The notes under the pieces: generated by a model
The model's database searches: none
What the model saw: only the letters and a program-made list of their open reading frames with translations
Told to the model about the DNA's origin: nothing
Shown here: in pieces, positions 52,075 through 59,818 of the stretch
Position numbering within the stretch: the stretch's first letter is position 1
Layout: each line of letters opens with the position of its first letter
Made by a program: the position numbers and the translations under genes
Source: Nitrososphaerota archaeon
GTDB lineage: Archaea; Thermoproteota; Nitrososphaeria; Nitrososphaerales; UBA57
NCBI GenBank assembly: GCA_024860875.1
Contig: JACPSZ010000017.1
Coordinates: forward strand, 1 to 64,000
Direction: 5' to 3'
Length of the DNA: 64,000 nucleotides

Positions 52075-52599
52075 TTATGGTTTACTCTCCCGAAGGAACC
52101 ACTCGGCTAGCGAGACCTCATTGGTGTTGCCCTTCTTCGCTATCTGGACAATCCCACGCTCTGCAAACCTAGCTATAATCCTGTGCGTCCTAAGCCTCGA
52201 TAGCCCAGCTTCTTTTGTTACGTACTTCTGAAGATATTTCCCATTGTGGGCCCTTAGCACATTTATTACCCTTTGTTCGTCTAGTTTTAGCGTCCTCATA
52301 ACCATCTGAGTAGCAACAGTTTCTGCAGTTGACTTATCACCTGCTGCATAGTTTCTTATCTCGGGCATTATCAGGTAGTATGTTATGCCTACCATGCTCG
52401 TTAGAACTGTGGTCAGAAACAAAAGCGGGGCGAGTGGGACAAAGAAAGGAATGTCTGTGGGTGGTCCATTGATTAATATTTGAAAAATCACATCGAGCGG
52501 GGGTTTCTCCGTCGCGATCAATGCGAGCAGGAACAGCGATAAAGCGAGTCCTGTCATTGCGGTCACCAATGCTATTAACAGCGTTCTGAGCCTATCCAA
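52075..52599 (-). CDS. Membrane-bound winged-helix regulator
   Basis: 174 residues. Two membrane helices (about 8-30 and 52-75) come first; residues 105-170 form a winged helix (VINVLRAHNGKYLQKYVTKE, AGLSRLRTHRIIARFAERGI, VQIAKKGNTNEV). This one-component membrane-anchored layout occurs in archaeal regulators that sense envelope state. It is divergent from the small membrane protein at 52730, whose promoter block is a natural target candidate. Confidence 0.75.
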   Translation of the reverse strand: MDRLRTLLIALVTAMTGLALSLFLLALIATEKPPLDVIFQILINGPPTDIPFFVPLAPLLFLTTVLTSMVGITYYLIMPEIRNYAAGDKSTAETVATQMVMRTLKLDEQRVINVLRAHNGKYLQKYVTKEAGLSRLRTHRIIARFAERGIVQIAKKGNTNEVSLAEWFLRESKP

Positions 52600-52659
52600 T
52601 CGCTCTTCGGAATATTGCTATGCAATCACAGCATCATAAATGCTTCTTGCCCATCGCTA

Positions 52660-52691
52660 CTGTATCAAAAGCGTTTCACCGAACTAATTTA
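52660..52691 (+). promoter_or_regulatory. Shared promoter block, copy 1
   Basis: CTGTATCAAAAGCGTTTCAC then CGAACTAATTTA; it matches 53912-53943 with only four differences over 32 bp and lies 38 bp before the TTG at 52730. The AATTTA end could be the TATA part, and the rest a regulator site. Confidence 0.65.
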
Positions 52692-52729
52692 CTGTCCCCC
52701 ATTGTATGATATACTGGAGGTGAAAATGT

Positions 52730-52951
52730 TTGGGCTGGAATAAGAGTTTGATTGCCGTATTGGCAGGCGTGCTGGCAGTCTGGCTAGTGGTGCCGTTCAT
52801 CATGCTAGGAGCTAGGCTAGGATTCGGCTATTGGGGCATGGGATGGATGGGTTTACCCTTCTTCGGGTTTGGACCCATAATATTCCTCTTGGTCATCATC
52901 CTGCTCCTAGGTGTAATTGGTGAGAGCCATGCAGACACTCACACAAAGTAG
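52730..52951 (+). CDS. Small Gly/Trp-rich membrane protein (73 aa)
   Basis: TTG start after a strong GGAGGTGA Shine-Dalgarno (52717-52724). Two hydrophobic helices (about 5-28 and 42-65) flank a GYWGMGWMGLPFFGFGP segment rich in Gly, Trp and Phe; short polar tail with two His (ESHADTHTK). It shares its promoter block with the gene at 53983. Ends just before a palindromic terminator. Function unknown. Confidence 0.65.
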   Translation: MGWNKSLIAVLAGVLAVWLVVPFIMLGARLGFGYWGMGWMGLPFFGFGPIIFLLVIILLLGVIGESHADTHTK

Positions 52952-52982
52952 CCCTTTCGAAAGGGCTACTCCCTGATTTTTT
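52947..52982 (+). terminator. Perfect palindromic terminator
   Basis: A 24-bp perfect palindrome whose core is TAGCCCTTTCGAAAGGGCTA, followed by CCCTGA and TTTTTT (52977-52982). It starts inside the stop region of the 73-residue membrane protein gene and may serve both strands. Confidence 0.7.
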
Positions 52983-53005
52983 GAATACTTTATTCAGAAC
53001 ACCGT

Positions 53006-53773
53006 TTACTCCACTGATGTCCATATTCTCCGAGGGGCTAATACTTCGCCGAGCATCTTCCCATGACTTTTCACATATTGGTGATGGACCGTGCTGAGAA
53101 TAGAAAAGGGCGGATATAAGACCATAGCTATTTCAACAACAGTTATCAAAGCAGAAATGAAACTACTGCTTTGAAACAGGTTATACACACCAAGCGCACC
53201 AAATACTACAGGAAGAACCGTTCCTACACCATTTCCTGCCATGCGCACCTCGCCACTTTTGCTACTATAGATTCTAACGCCCAAATCGTCCAAGGCCCAG
53301 ACGACACACAATAAAATGGAGACAAGCATGCTACTCAAAATAAATAGAAATGGGCGCAGAAGAATATCCACACTAGTCCCTGAATACTCAAACAAGTTCA
53401 GAAGCCTTTGTGCAAAAATCATAGAGAGACCAATACCCTGCAGAGGTCTTATGACCCAGCCTACCACTTTACCCATGTTAGGACTCTGGTCCAAATTCAC
53501 TATTGCCAGCTGAACTAACGTACGTTGTTTTTCAGCTGCATACTTTACGAAAGCCAAAAGTCTATGCAGGATTAAGATGGGTGCAAGAAGAATCGAAGTT
53601 ATTAGTAAGAACCTTAGAGGAATGTGTTCTCTTGCAGGAGCTAGGAATAAGCCCTCGCTGGCATCTATCACCAAAGAGATGACTAAAGTTATGAGAAGTA
53701 CGAGGAAAGATGGAGATATGGCAAATACCCATTTCGGAAGAACCTTAATCACGCTCACAACTCTTTCAGTCAT
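53006..53773 (-). CDS. Hypothetical polytopic membrane protein (255 aa)
   Basis: About five to six helices (17-38, 52-70, 110-125, 133-160, 185-200, 205-225) with basic loops. The N-terminus MTERVVSVIKVLPKWVF and C-terminus LAPRRIWTSVE are cytoplasmic-like. No conserved motif that I recognise. It lies convergent to the 73-residue gene and divergent from the 129-residue one. Confidence 0.6.
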   Translation of the reverse strand: MTERVVSVIKVLPKWVFAISPSFLVLLITLVISLVIDASEGLFLAPAREHIPLRFLLITSILLAPILILHRLLAFVKYAAEKQRTLVQLAIVNLDQSPNMGKVVGWVIRPLQGIGLSMIFAQRLLNLFEYSGTSVDILLRPFLFILSSMLVSILLCVVWALDDLGVRIYSSKSGEVRMAGNGVGTVLPVVFGALGVYNLFQSSSFISALITVVEIAMVLYPPFSILSTVHHQYVKSHGKMLGEVLAPRRIWTSVE

Positions 53774-53911
53774 TTGTGTTAGGACTGGATACTTAAATTT
53801 GCAAGCCTTTCAATTTGTTGAGTTGACCCTGTTCAGCTAGGATGTTTTGTGATGAGCCATATACAAGGTCTCCGTACTTTAGTTCAGGCTATTAGATATC
53901 TTAGAAAAAGC

Positions 53912-53943
53912 CTGTATCAGAATCGTTTCACCAAACCAATTTA
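53912..53943 (+). promoter_or_regulatory. Shared promoter block, copy 2
   Basis: CTGTATCAGAATCGTTTCAC then CAAACCAATTTA, 39 bp before the TTG at 53983. The same block at the same distance precedes the gene at 52730, so the two genes are probably under one control. Confidence 0.65.
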
Positions 53944-53982
53944 ACTTTATGCTTCAGAGTAATCAGTGGAGGTAGTGGGATA

Positions 53983-54372
53983 TTGGGTGATATAACACAA
54001 AGCAACTATCCTAGTACGGCGTATGCCCTATCATTGGTAGCGGGGATTCTTATCATTGTTAGTGGGTCTGTAACTTCATTTTTAGCGTTTACTTGGGCAC
54101 CATTTCGGGGTGGGATGATGGGAGGAGGTATGATGGGTTTCGGGCCGATGTGGATATTTGGTGGTCTAACGGTATTTGGCTTGATCTCGGGCGTAATAGT
54201 TCTAGCAGGAGCTATTCTGCTCAAAAGCCGGCCAAAGGAATGTAATACATGGGGAGTGCTCATACTAGTCTTCTCAATACTTAGCTTCTTTGGAATGGGC
54301 GGATTCTTTGTCGGTGCTATCATAGGCATTATCGGTGGGGCTATGGCATTGAGCTGGAGGCCCCAACAATAG
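53983..54372 (+). CDS. Small Gly/Met-rich four-helix membrane protein (129 aa)
   Basis: TTG start after GGAGGTAG. Four helices (about 12-35, 50-75, 82-100, 102-122); the loop between the first two reads RGGMMGGGMMGFGPMWIF, rich in Gly and Met, which recalls the WGMGWMGLPFFGFGP segment of the 73-residue protein. Shared promoter block and similar composition suggest related tasks in the membrane. Function unknown. Confidence 0.65.
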   Translation: MGDITQSNYPSTAYALSLVAGILIIVSGSVTSFLAFTWAPFRGGMMGGGMMGFGPMWIFGGLTVFGLISGVIVLAGAILLKSRPKECNTWGVLILVFSILSFFGMGGFFVGAIIGIIGGAMALSWRPQQ

Positions 54373-54395
54373 AGTATTAGAGTAGATTAGATTCT

Positions 54396-54588
54396 ATGGT
54401 AGATGGTCCTTCTATCTACGCTTACCTCTAGAGGAACTACAGAAACTCTACTCCAGAGCCATGCCAAGGCTCACCATATTCGCACAAGAACAGGTGAAGA
54501 CACAGGATATCCTTCACGAAGGGTCAAGAAACATGGATTAACAGACGCACAGATAGCCGATGTTCTTGAGAGGCTCGATCTCAATTAG
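54396..54588 (+). pseudogene. Small gene with two single-base frameshifts (about 63 aa restored)
   Basis: Three frames join into one helical protein: MVDGPSIYAYL, then LEELQKLYSRAMPRLTIFAQ...KTQDILHEGSR, then KHGLTDAQIADVLERLDLN. Each join needs one missing base (near 54432 and 54523). The track ORF at 54403 captures only the last part. No family named. It follows the 129-residue gene by 24 bp on the same strand. Confidence 0.6.
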
Positions 54589-54651
54589 AGAGGCCAATTC
54601 TCAAGACATTGGAGTTAGGAGAACGAAAAGAAAATTAATTATCGGTTGAAA

Positions 54652-54680
54652 GACCACTATGTAATTATATATAATGGTTT
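54652..54680 (+). promoter_or_regulatory. Promoter of the wHTH/S-layer-like gene with GACCACTATGT motif
   Basis: GACCACTATGT (54652-54662) directly abuts AATTATATATAATGG, a strong TATA region, about 25 bp before the GTG at 54696. The same 11-mer is present twice upstream of glmS. Confidence 0.55.
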
Positions 54681-54695
54681 TATGGAACATAGATC

Positions 54696-55640
54696 GTGGA
54701 GAAAAAGCGGCTGCTCATCAGGGAGAGCCAAGAGGGACTGTTCGCAAAGGACACTCTTGTAGCGTCGGAGCCCTCAAGGCTGAAACCCCTGTTAAATCCA
54801 GTTTCGTGGAAGATTGCAAACCTCTTGGCTGAGAAGCCCATGTACCCGGCGCAGATAGCAAGGGAGTTAAAAATTCATGAGCAAACGGTCTATTCCTACA
54901 TTAGAAGATTGGTCAAGGCCGACCTACTCAAGGTAGAGAAGGAGGAAATGGTAAAGGGCGCCGTTGCTCGTTATTACACAATACCATTTGGAGCGTTAGC
55001 GGTAGAGTTTCCAAAAGGAGAGAGGAAGCTTACTTTTACGACTGCACAGTTAAGCGATAAAGTGCGTTCTTTTCTTGAACCGTTCATTCAAGATGGGACT
55101 TTCAGCGGAAGAATTGTAGTAGGCTCTCCAGACCCTCATGGCCCTGAAAAAACTACGGCGAGGGATGGACATTATGCGGTGCATTTAGCATTCTTTTTGG
55201 GACAGCTCTGCAAGGTTCCGAACGATTTCGTAGTCAAACTTGACGTAGACGTAAAGACGGAGAAGGAGGAGAGGCAGAACCTCATACTTATCGGAGGGCC
55301 AGGCACTAACTTGCTTTCTTCAGAAATTAACAAACACCTTCCGATAAGGTTCAACGAGAAGAACGTCTGGGCTGGACTGATGGATAACCAAGGAAGAACC
55401 TTCAACATTGATAGGGATGCTGTAATTGCCAGAATAAAAAATCCATTTGACCCTTCAAAGGTCGTCATAGTTCTTGCAGGCGTCAGGGCTGTAGGCACAA
55501 AATCAGCAATCATTGGATTAGCAAACTTTGCGGACAAGGTACTCAACGAGTACAAGGGAGAAGACGATTGGGCCGTAGCGATAAGAGGTTATGACCTTGA
55601 TGGAGATGGAAAAGTGGATTCTGTAGATGTAGTTTCCTAA
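54696..55640 (+). CDS. Winged-helix regulator with C-terminal S-layer-domain-like region
   Basis: 314 residues from GTG. Residues 30-100 form an ArsR-like winged helix ([40 protein letters not shown]). The C-terminal 190 residues resemble domains of archaeal S-layer proteins: [20 protein letters not shown], and [20 protein letters not shown]. The last residues, [15 protein letters not shown], look like an EF-hand/dockerin calcium loop. It overlaps the rps11 end by 4 bp (convergent). A regulator sensing envelope precursors is inference. Confidence 0.75.
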   Translation: MEKKRLLIRESQEGLFAKDTLVASEPSRLKPLLNPVSWKIANLLAEKPMYPAQIARELKIHEQTVYSYIRRLVKADLLKVEKEEMVKGAVARYYTIPFGALAVEFPKGERKLTFTTAQLSDKVRSFLEPFIQDGTFSGRIVVGSPDPHGPEKTTARDGHYAVHLAFFLGQLCKVPNDFVVKLDVDVKTEKEERQNLILIGGPGTNLLSSEINKHLPIRFNEKNVWAGLMDNQGRTFNIDRDAVIARIKNPFDPSKVVIVLAGVRAVGTKSAIIGLANFADKVLNEYKGEDDWAVAIRGYDLDGDGKVDSVDVVS

Positions 55641-56038
55641 GCTCTTCTGCCCCTTCTTCCGCCAGCCTTCCTTGTAGTGTCGTGAGGAATAGGGGTAACG
55701 TCCTCAATTCTTCCAACCTTGAAGCCAGCCCTTGCAATTGCTCTAATTGCGGCTTGAGCCCCGGGACCGGGAGTTCTCGGACCTGTCCCTCCAACTGCAC
55801 GAACCTTAATGTGCAGAGCAGTTATGCCCTTCTTCTTTGCAGTTTCAGCACAAGCCTGAGCAGATTTCATTGCGGCATAAGGAGACGATTCGAATCTGTC
55901 AGCTTTGACATGCCTTCCTCCAGAGCTGAAGGCTATGGTTTCAGCTCCAGTAAGGTCTGTAACGTGCAGAACCGTATTGTTGTAGCTGCTGTAAATGTGG
56001 ACTATTCCCCATTTCTCTTTGGTAATGTCTTGTGCCAT
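55637..56038 (-). CDS. rps11: 30S ribosomal protein S11
   Basis: 133 residues; [38 protein letters not shown] and [20 protein letters not shown]-like [20 protein letters not shown] are S11 hallmarks. The extended end GRRGRRA is normal. Last gene of S13-S4-S11 here; RpoD does not follow, instead a convergent regulator does. Confidence 0.97.
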   Translation of the reverse strand: MAQDITKEKWGIVHIYSSYNNTVLHVTDLTGAETIAFSSGGRHVKADRFESSPYAAMKSAQACAETAKKKGITALHIKVRAVGGTGPRTPGPGAQAAIRAIARAGFKVGRIEDVTPIPHDTTRKAGGRRGRRA

Positions 56039-56051
56039 TATATCTCACCGT

Positions 56052-56597
56052 TCAAGCTGCCGATGCTGCTTCAGCGGGCTGCTCTTCAGTTTGTTTCTGC
56101 CCCGCTGGTATAACTACCATGGTACTTCCTGACCTTAATTTGATCTCCAAATCCTCAACGTTCTTTACTGTATAGCCCGGTATTGTAATTCGCCTGTCTG
56201 TAATAACAATATGCCCGTGAGTGATCATCTGCCTCGCTTGGAACGGGGTTCGTGCAAGGCCCTTCTTCCAGACTACAGTCTGCAATCTTCTGTCGAGGAA
56301 GTTTTCTATGCTCAAACCAAGAATGTCATCTGGCGTTGCAGTTTCCCCTAAAACTCCAATCCTGTTAAGATATTTCAGAAGTTTAGCCTCCTGCCTAACT
56401 CTGACCTCTGCAGGTGCAGCTAAAAGTTCTCTGGCCTGCTTCCTTACCCTTGACAGTTCCGTCTTGGCCTTCCAGAGCTCCCTCTTGTTCCTCAAGCCAT
56501 AGGTTCCAACAAGATACAGCTCTTGAGAGAGGTCTTCGCTCTTCCAAGGGTTCCTCGGAGATGAAAACTGCTTTCTTGGCTTCTTAACGTCTCCCAT
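56052..56597 (-). CDS. rps4: 30S ribosomal protein S4
   Basis: 181 residues starting MGDVKKPRKQFSSPRNPW at 56597, just past the S13 stop. The longer track start (56663) would run into S13 and is rejected. The S4 RNA-binding domain is at about 105-150 (FLDRRLQTVVWKKGLARTPF, MITHGHIVI). The C-terminus is Ala/Glu-rich. Confidence 0.96.
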   Translation of the reverse strand: MGDVKKPRKQFSSPRNPWKSEDLSQELYLVGTYGLRNKRELWKAKTELSRVRKQARELLAAPAEVRVRQEAKLLKYLNRIGVLGETATPDDILGLSIENFLDRRLQTVVWKKGLARTPFQARQMITHGHIVITDRRITIPGYTVKNVEDLEIKLRSGSTMVVIPAGQKQTEEQPAEAASAA

Positions 56598-56598
56598 G

Positions 56599-57114
56599 CT
56601 ACTTCTCCTCCTTCTTTGGAGCTGCTGGTGCTTGCGTGGTTGTCTGGGCTGGTCCTCCGCCACGCATCATCTTCACCTTCTTCACGCCTACCGTCCTTCC
56701 CTTCCTCCCCGTTGTCCTCGTTCTTTGACCCCGGACCTTCAAGCCTAGGAAGTGCCTGATTCCTCTCCAGCTCTGCATGTTCTTCTCCATTTCAATACCA
56801 TTTCTTATTGCAAAATCCAGATCAGAGCCTATAAGGTGCATATTCGCTCCAGTTCCCATATCCTTCTGCTTGTTCAAAAGATAGGTTGGAAGTTTCAAGC
56901 CTGCAATGTCTTTTACGCTCTTCTCAAGGTCTGCTATTTGATTGTCTGACAATGATCCGACTCTGCTTCTCGGGTCGATCTTGCGCTCTGCCAATATGTA
57001 CGTTGCTAAATTGAACCCTACGCCCTTCAAATCTGCTAAGGCTGCCGCTAGGGTCTGGGTGCCCTGCAGGTCTCTCCCTGCCATTCTGACGATGAATCTG
57101 AAATCTTGCGACAA
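56599..57114 (-). CDS. rps13: 30S ribosomal protein S13
   Basis: 171 residues. RMAGRDLQGTQTLAAALADLKGVG and SWRGIRHFLGLKVRGQRTRTTGRKGRTVG are S13 motifs. The last 30 residues are a low-complexity tail (GGGPAQTTTQAPAAPKKEEK) longer than usual. First gene of the small-subunit cluster; a 66-bp gap separates it from nfeD. Confidence 0.97.
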   Translation of the reverse strand: MSQDFRFIVRMAGRDLQGTQTLAAALADLKGVGFNLATYILAERKIDPRSRVGSLSDNQIADLEKSVKDIAGLKLPTYLLNKQKDMGTGANMHLIGSDLDFAIRNGIEMEKNMQSWRGIRHFLGLKVRGQRTRTTGRKGRTVGVKKVKMMRGGGPAQTTTQAPAAPKKEEK

Positions 57115-57180
57115 TGTCTAACCTTTGCGGAAGTGAACGGACTGTTGCATGGTTTATAAATTCTTACTTATAGTCATTTT

Positions 57181-58470
57181 CTAAGCAGGCTCAACTATCA
57201 GCACACCACCTTCTTTTCCAACTACCTTGACATGTTCACCAGATTTGATTGCTGAAGATGATTTTGCCTTCCAGTATTCCCCTTCAACATTGACATATCC
57301 TTCTTTGCCGGGTTCTAGGTTATCAACTGCTCTTCCAATGCCGCTTGGGTATTTTTCTATACGGGGTTTCATCCTGCGCACCTGCGAGAACTTGTAAATC
57401 AATATACCGAAGAATGCTGCTGCTAAAGCGTATGAAGGGATGAGAACTTGTAGAAAACTCTGGAAGTAGCCGGGATTGATGAGTAATGGGCCTGGAGGCT
57501 GAGTGATGAAGAAAGAAGTGCCGAGGCCCAAGAGTACTATCCCTCCCACACCTAAAATTCCAAGTCCCGGAGTATAGAGTTCGTAAATCAGGAGAGCAGC
57601 TCCGATGCCCATCAAAGCAAGTGCAGCATAGTTGACATTGAACCCCTGGCCCAGCAATCCCAGTAGCAGCATAACCACACCAAGAATCTCTGCTCCCCAC
57701 CCGGGCGTCGATAAGCCAAGAATCAGGGCGAAGAGCCCGAGGCCTACAAGTAGGTTTGAAACTATAGGGTCGGAGAATACTTTGACTACAAGGACTCTTG
57801 GGCTGTCTGCAAACTTGACTATTGCAGCTCCTTTAGTCTGCAGTGTCTTTTCCCCGTTAAGTGTTGTAACCTTGACTCCATCGACATTCAACAACAACTC
57901 TTCTGGACTTGATGCTACTGTTTCTATTACGTGCCTTGAGATAGCTTCTTCGGGAAGAAGATTGTCGTTGTGAGTTATGAACCTGATAACCTGCGTGGAA
58001 TTCCTATTATGAAGTTTGGCGAAACTTTCCATCTGCTTAGCAAAGGCGTTGACGAACTTGGTATCGTTTACAGGTACGCCTCCTGAAACTGGTTGGGCAG
58101 AGCCTATTCTTGAAAAAGGTGCCATTGCGGCTAGATCGGTAGCCATCAGAATGTACGTGCCTGCAGAAAGAGCCTGCCCTCCAGAAGGATATACGAATCC
58201 GATTACAGGAACAGGTGAATTCTGAATTTCTTCCGTAATCTTGAACGTAGAATCGACCAATCCTCCAGGTGTATTCAGTGCAAGCACTATAGCAACATAT
58301 TCTCTGTTCTTGGCTTCTTCTACTGCACCAGCAACCTGATCGACGGTTGCTGAGCTAATAATGTCGCGAATCTCTACCCAGAGTACCTTTGGCTCTTGCT
58401 GTGCGGCTGTCAAAGAGCCGTTCCAAAAAAGAAGGAAAGTTAAGAGAAGAAGGACTCTCAGTAGTTTCAT
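57181..58470 (-). CDS. nfeD: NfeD-type membrane-bound ClpP-class serine protease
   Basis: 429 residues from ATG 58470 (MKLLRVLLLLTFLLF, signal sequence), which overlaps the stomatin stop; the track start at 58572 is out of context. The protease domain (30-220) has ALNTPGGLV and the serine site PSGGQALSAGTYI, with a Lys in the following helix (VNAFAKQMESFAK), as in the archaeal PH1510 Ser/Lys dyad. Four helices (about 235-360) and an OB-fold NfeD domain (about 375-429) follow. It cleaves stomatin in known pairs. Confidence 0.94.
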   Translation of the reverse strand: MKLLRVLLLLTFLLFWNGSLTAAQQEPKVLWVEIRDIISSATVDQVAGAVEEAKNREYVAIVLALNTPGGLVDSTFKITEEIQNSPVPVIGFVYPSGGQALSAGTYILMATDLAAMAPFSRIGSAQPVSGGVPVNDTKFVNAFAKQMESFAKLHNRNSTQVIRFITHNDNLLPEEAISRHVIETVASSPEELLLNVDGVKVTTLNGEKTLQTKGAAIVKFADSPRVLVVKVFSDPIVSNLLVGLGLFALILGLSTPGWGAEILGVVMLLLGLLGQGFNVNYAALALMGIGAALLIYELYTPGLGILGVGGIVLLGLGTSFFITQPPGPLLINPGYFQSFLQVLIPSYALAAAFFGILIYKFSQVRRMKPRIEKYPSGIGRAVDNLEPGKEGYVNVEGEYWKAKSSSAIKSGEHVKVVGKEGGVLIVEPA

Positions 58471-59264
58471 TTCTCTGCCTTGCGCTTGGTCAACCCAACG
58501 ACAGTCCCTAGACCGGCAGTCCCTCCCTCTGTAACGACGATCAAATTCTTCTCCCTTGCAATTTCCGCCCATGTCTGCAGTTCCCTTAAGCGCATTGCTG
58601 CAGGATCCTTTGAGTACTGGGCAGCAGCCTCGGACATCGTCTTTGCCGCTTGGAGTTCACCCTCCGCAATGATTATCCTGCTCCTCTTCTCCCTTTCTGC
58701 TTCAGCCTGCTTTGCAATTGCTCTCTGCATATTCTCAGGTATCTCCGCGTCTTTTATGGCTACTGAAGTGACCTTTATTCCCCAAGGCTCCGTAACCTCA
58801 TCAAGAATTACCTGAATCTTCCTGTTCAATTCGTCTCTTTTGCTGAGAATGTCGTCAAATTCTACCTGCCCTAGAACATCCCTTAATGTCGTCTGCGCGA
58901 TAAGGCTTGATGCATTAATGTAATCTTGAACCTTTACAACGGCGCTTATGGGGTCTCCTACCCTGAAGTATACAACGGCATTTACATCGACAGTAATGTT
59001 GTCCTTGGTAATGACCCTCTGCTTGGGTATGTCGAGAGTGAATAATCTGAGGTCTACCACTCTCAACTGATCTAATATTGGTATTATGATAAAGATTCCG
59101 GGCCCCTTTGCTCCTAATAGCCTCCCTAATCGGAATATTATTGCCCTTTCATATTCTCTTACAATCCTGATCATCGAACGCAAGAGTCCGAGCAGAATAA
59201 TTGCAAGAAATATCAGACCGATTGTATTTACGACATCTCCAACCTGCAGAACTTGGCTAAACAT
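58467..59264 (-). CDS. Stomatin/prohibitin (SPFH) family protein
   Basis: 265 residues. One N-terminal helix (about 10-28) then the SPFH domain: IVREYERAIIFRLGRLLGAKGPG, LDIPKQRVITKDNITVDVNAVVYF and a coiled coil rich in Glu/Lys (AIAKQAEAEREKRSRI). It partners with the NfeD protease encoded next (4-bp overlap), a pairing conserved in Archaea and Bacteria for membrane quality. Confidence 0.96.
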   Translation of the reverse strand: MFSQVLQVGDVVNTIGLIFLAIILLGLLRSMIRIVREYERAIIFRLGRLLGAKGPGIFIIIPILDQLRVVDLRLFTLDIPKQRVITKDNITVDVNAVVYFRVGDPISAVVKVQDYINASSLIAQTTLRDVLGQVEFDDILSKRDELNRKIQVILDEVTEPWGIKVTSVAIKDAEIPENMQRAIAKQAEAEREKRSRIIIAEGELQAAKTMSEAAAQYSKDPAAMRLRELQTWAEIAREKNLIVVTEGGTAGLGTVVGLTKRKAEK

Positions 59265-59383
59265 AGTTTGAATCTAGATGGAGAGAATAATAATGTTTCG
59301 TACATGTTAAGGCGTTATGCAGGTTGAAGTTAGAATCATCCTAAAATCCGACTTAAATATCCGCTTCAAATTCTGCAAAGGAG

Positions 59384-59818
59384 ATGAAACTCCCTCCAGA
59401 AGCCAAAGGCATTGTTGAAACAGCTTACCAGAAATCCTATCCATGTATCCTTGCAACTTCTTCAAGAGATGGAAAGCCCGATATTGGCATCAAAGGCAGC
59501 ATGATGGTATTCGACGATGAATCATTAGCATACTGGGAGAGAACCAAAAGCACTCATTTGAACAATATACTTGCAAACCCTAACGTTGCCGTAATCTGTT
59601 GGGACGGCCAGGAAAAAACAGGATACAGGTTCTTTGGCACTGCTGTAATTGCAAACGACGAGAAGATAAGGGATGCTGTAAGAGAAAGGGTTTCGGAGAA
59701 CGAAAGGAAACTTGATCCAAATAAAGAAGGCGTGGTCATAATAATAAGAGTTTCAACAGTAATACCACTAGGAAAGGCTAAGCAGACCTTCAAGCCCGAA
59801 AACGCTTCGGCGCATTAG
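59384..59818 (+). CDS. PPOX-fold flavin-binding protein
   Basis: 144 residues. YPCILATSSRDGKPDIGIKG is the opening of a pyridoxamine-phosphate-oxidase-like barrel, THLNNILANPNVAVICWDG is the conserved helix-strand, and FFGTAVIANDEKI follows. Cofactor (FMN, haem or F420) unknown. It overlaps the MFS gene end by 4 bp (convergent). Confidence 0.85.
   Translation: MKLPPEAKGIVETAYQKSYPCILATSSRDGKPDIGIKGSMMVFDDESLAYWERTKSTHLNNILANPNVAVICWDGQEKTGYRFFGTAVIANDEKIRDAVRERVSENERKLDPNKEGVVIIIRVSTVIPLGKAKQTFKPENASAH

Noticed and set aside
56598-56663. Track start of rps4 at 56663
   Set aside because: The extra residues are S13 coding sequence in another frame; the normal S4 start MGDVKK is at 56597.
58471-58572. 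Track start of nfeD at 58572
   Set aside because: The added 34 residues overlap the stomatin gene; the signal peptide begins at ATG 58470.
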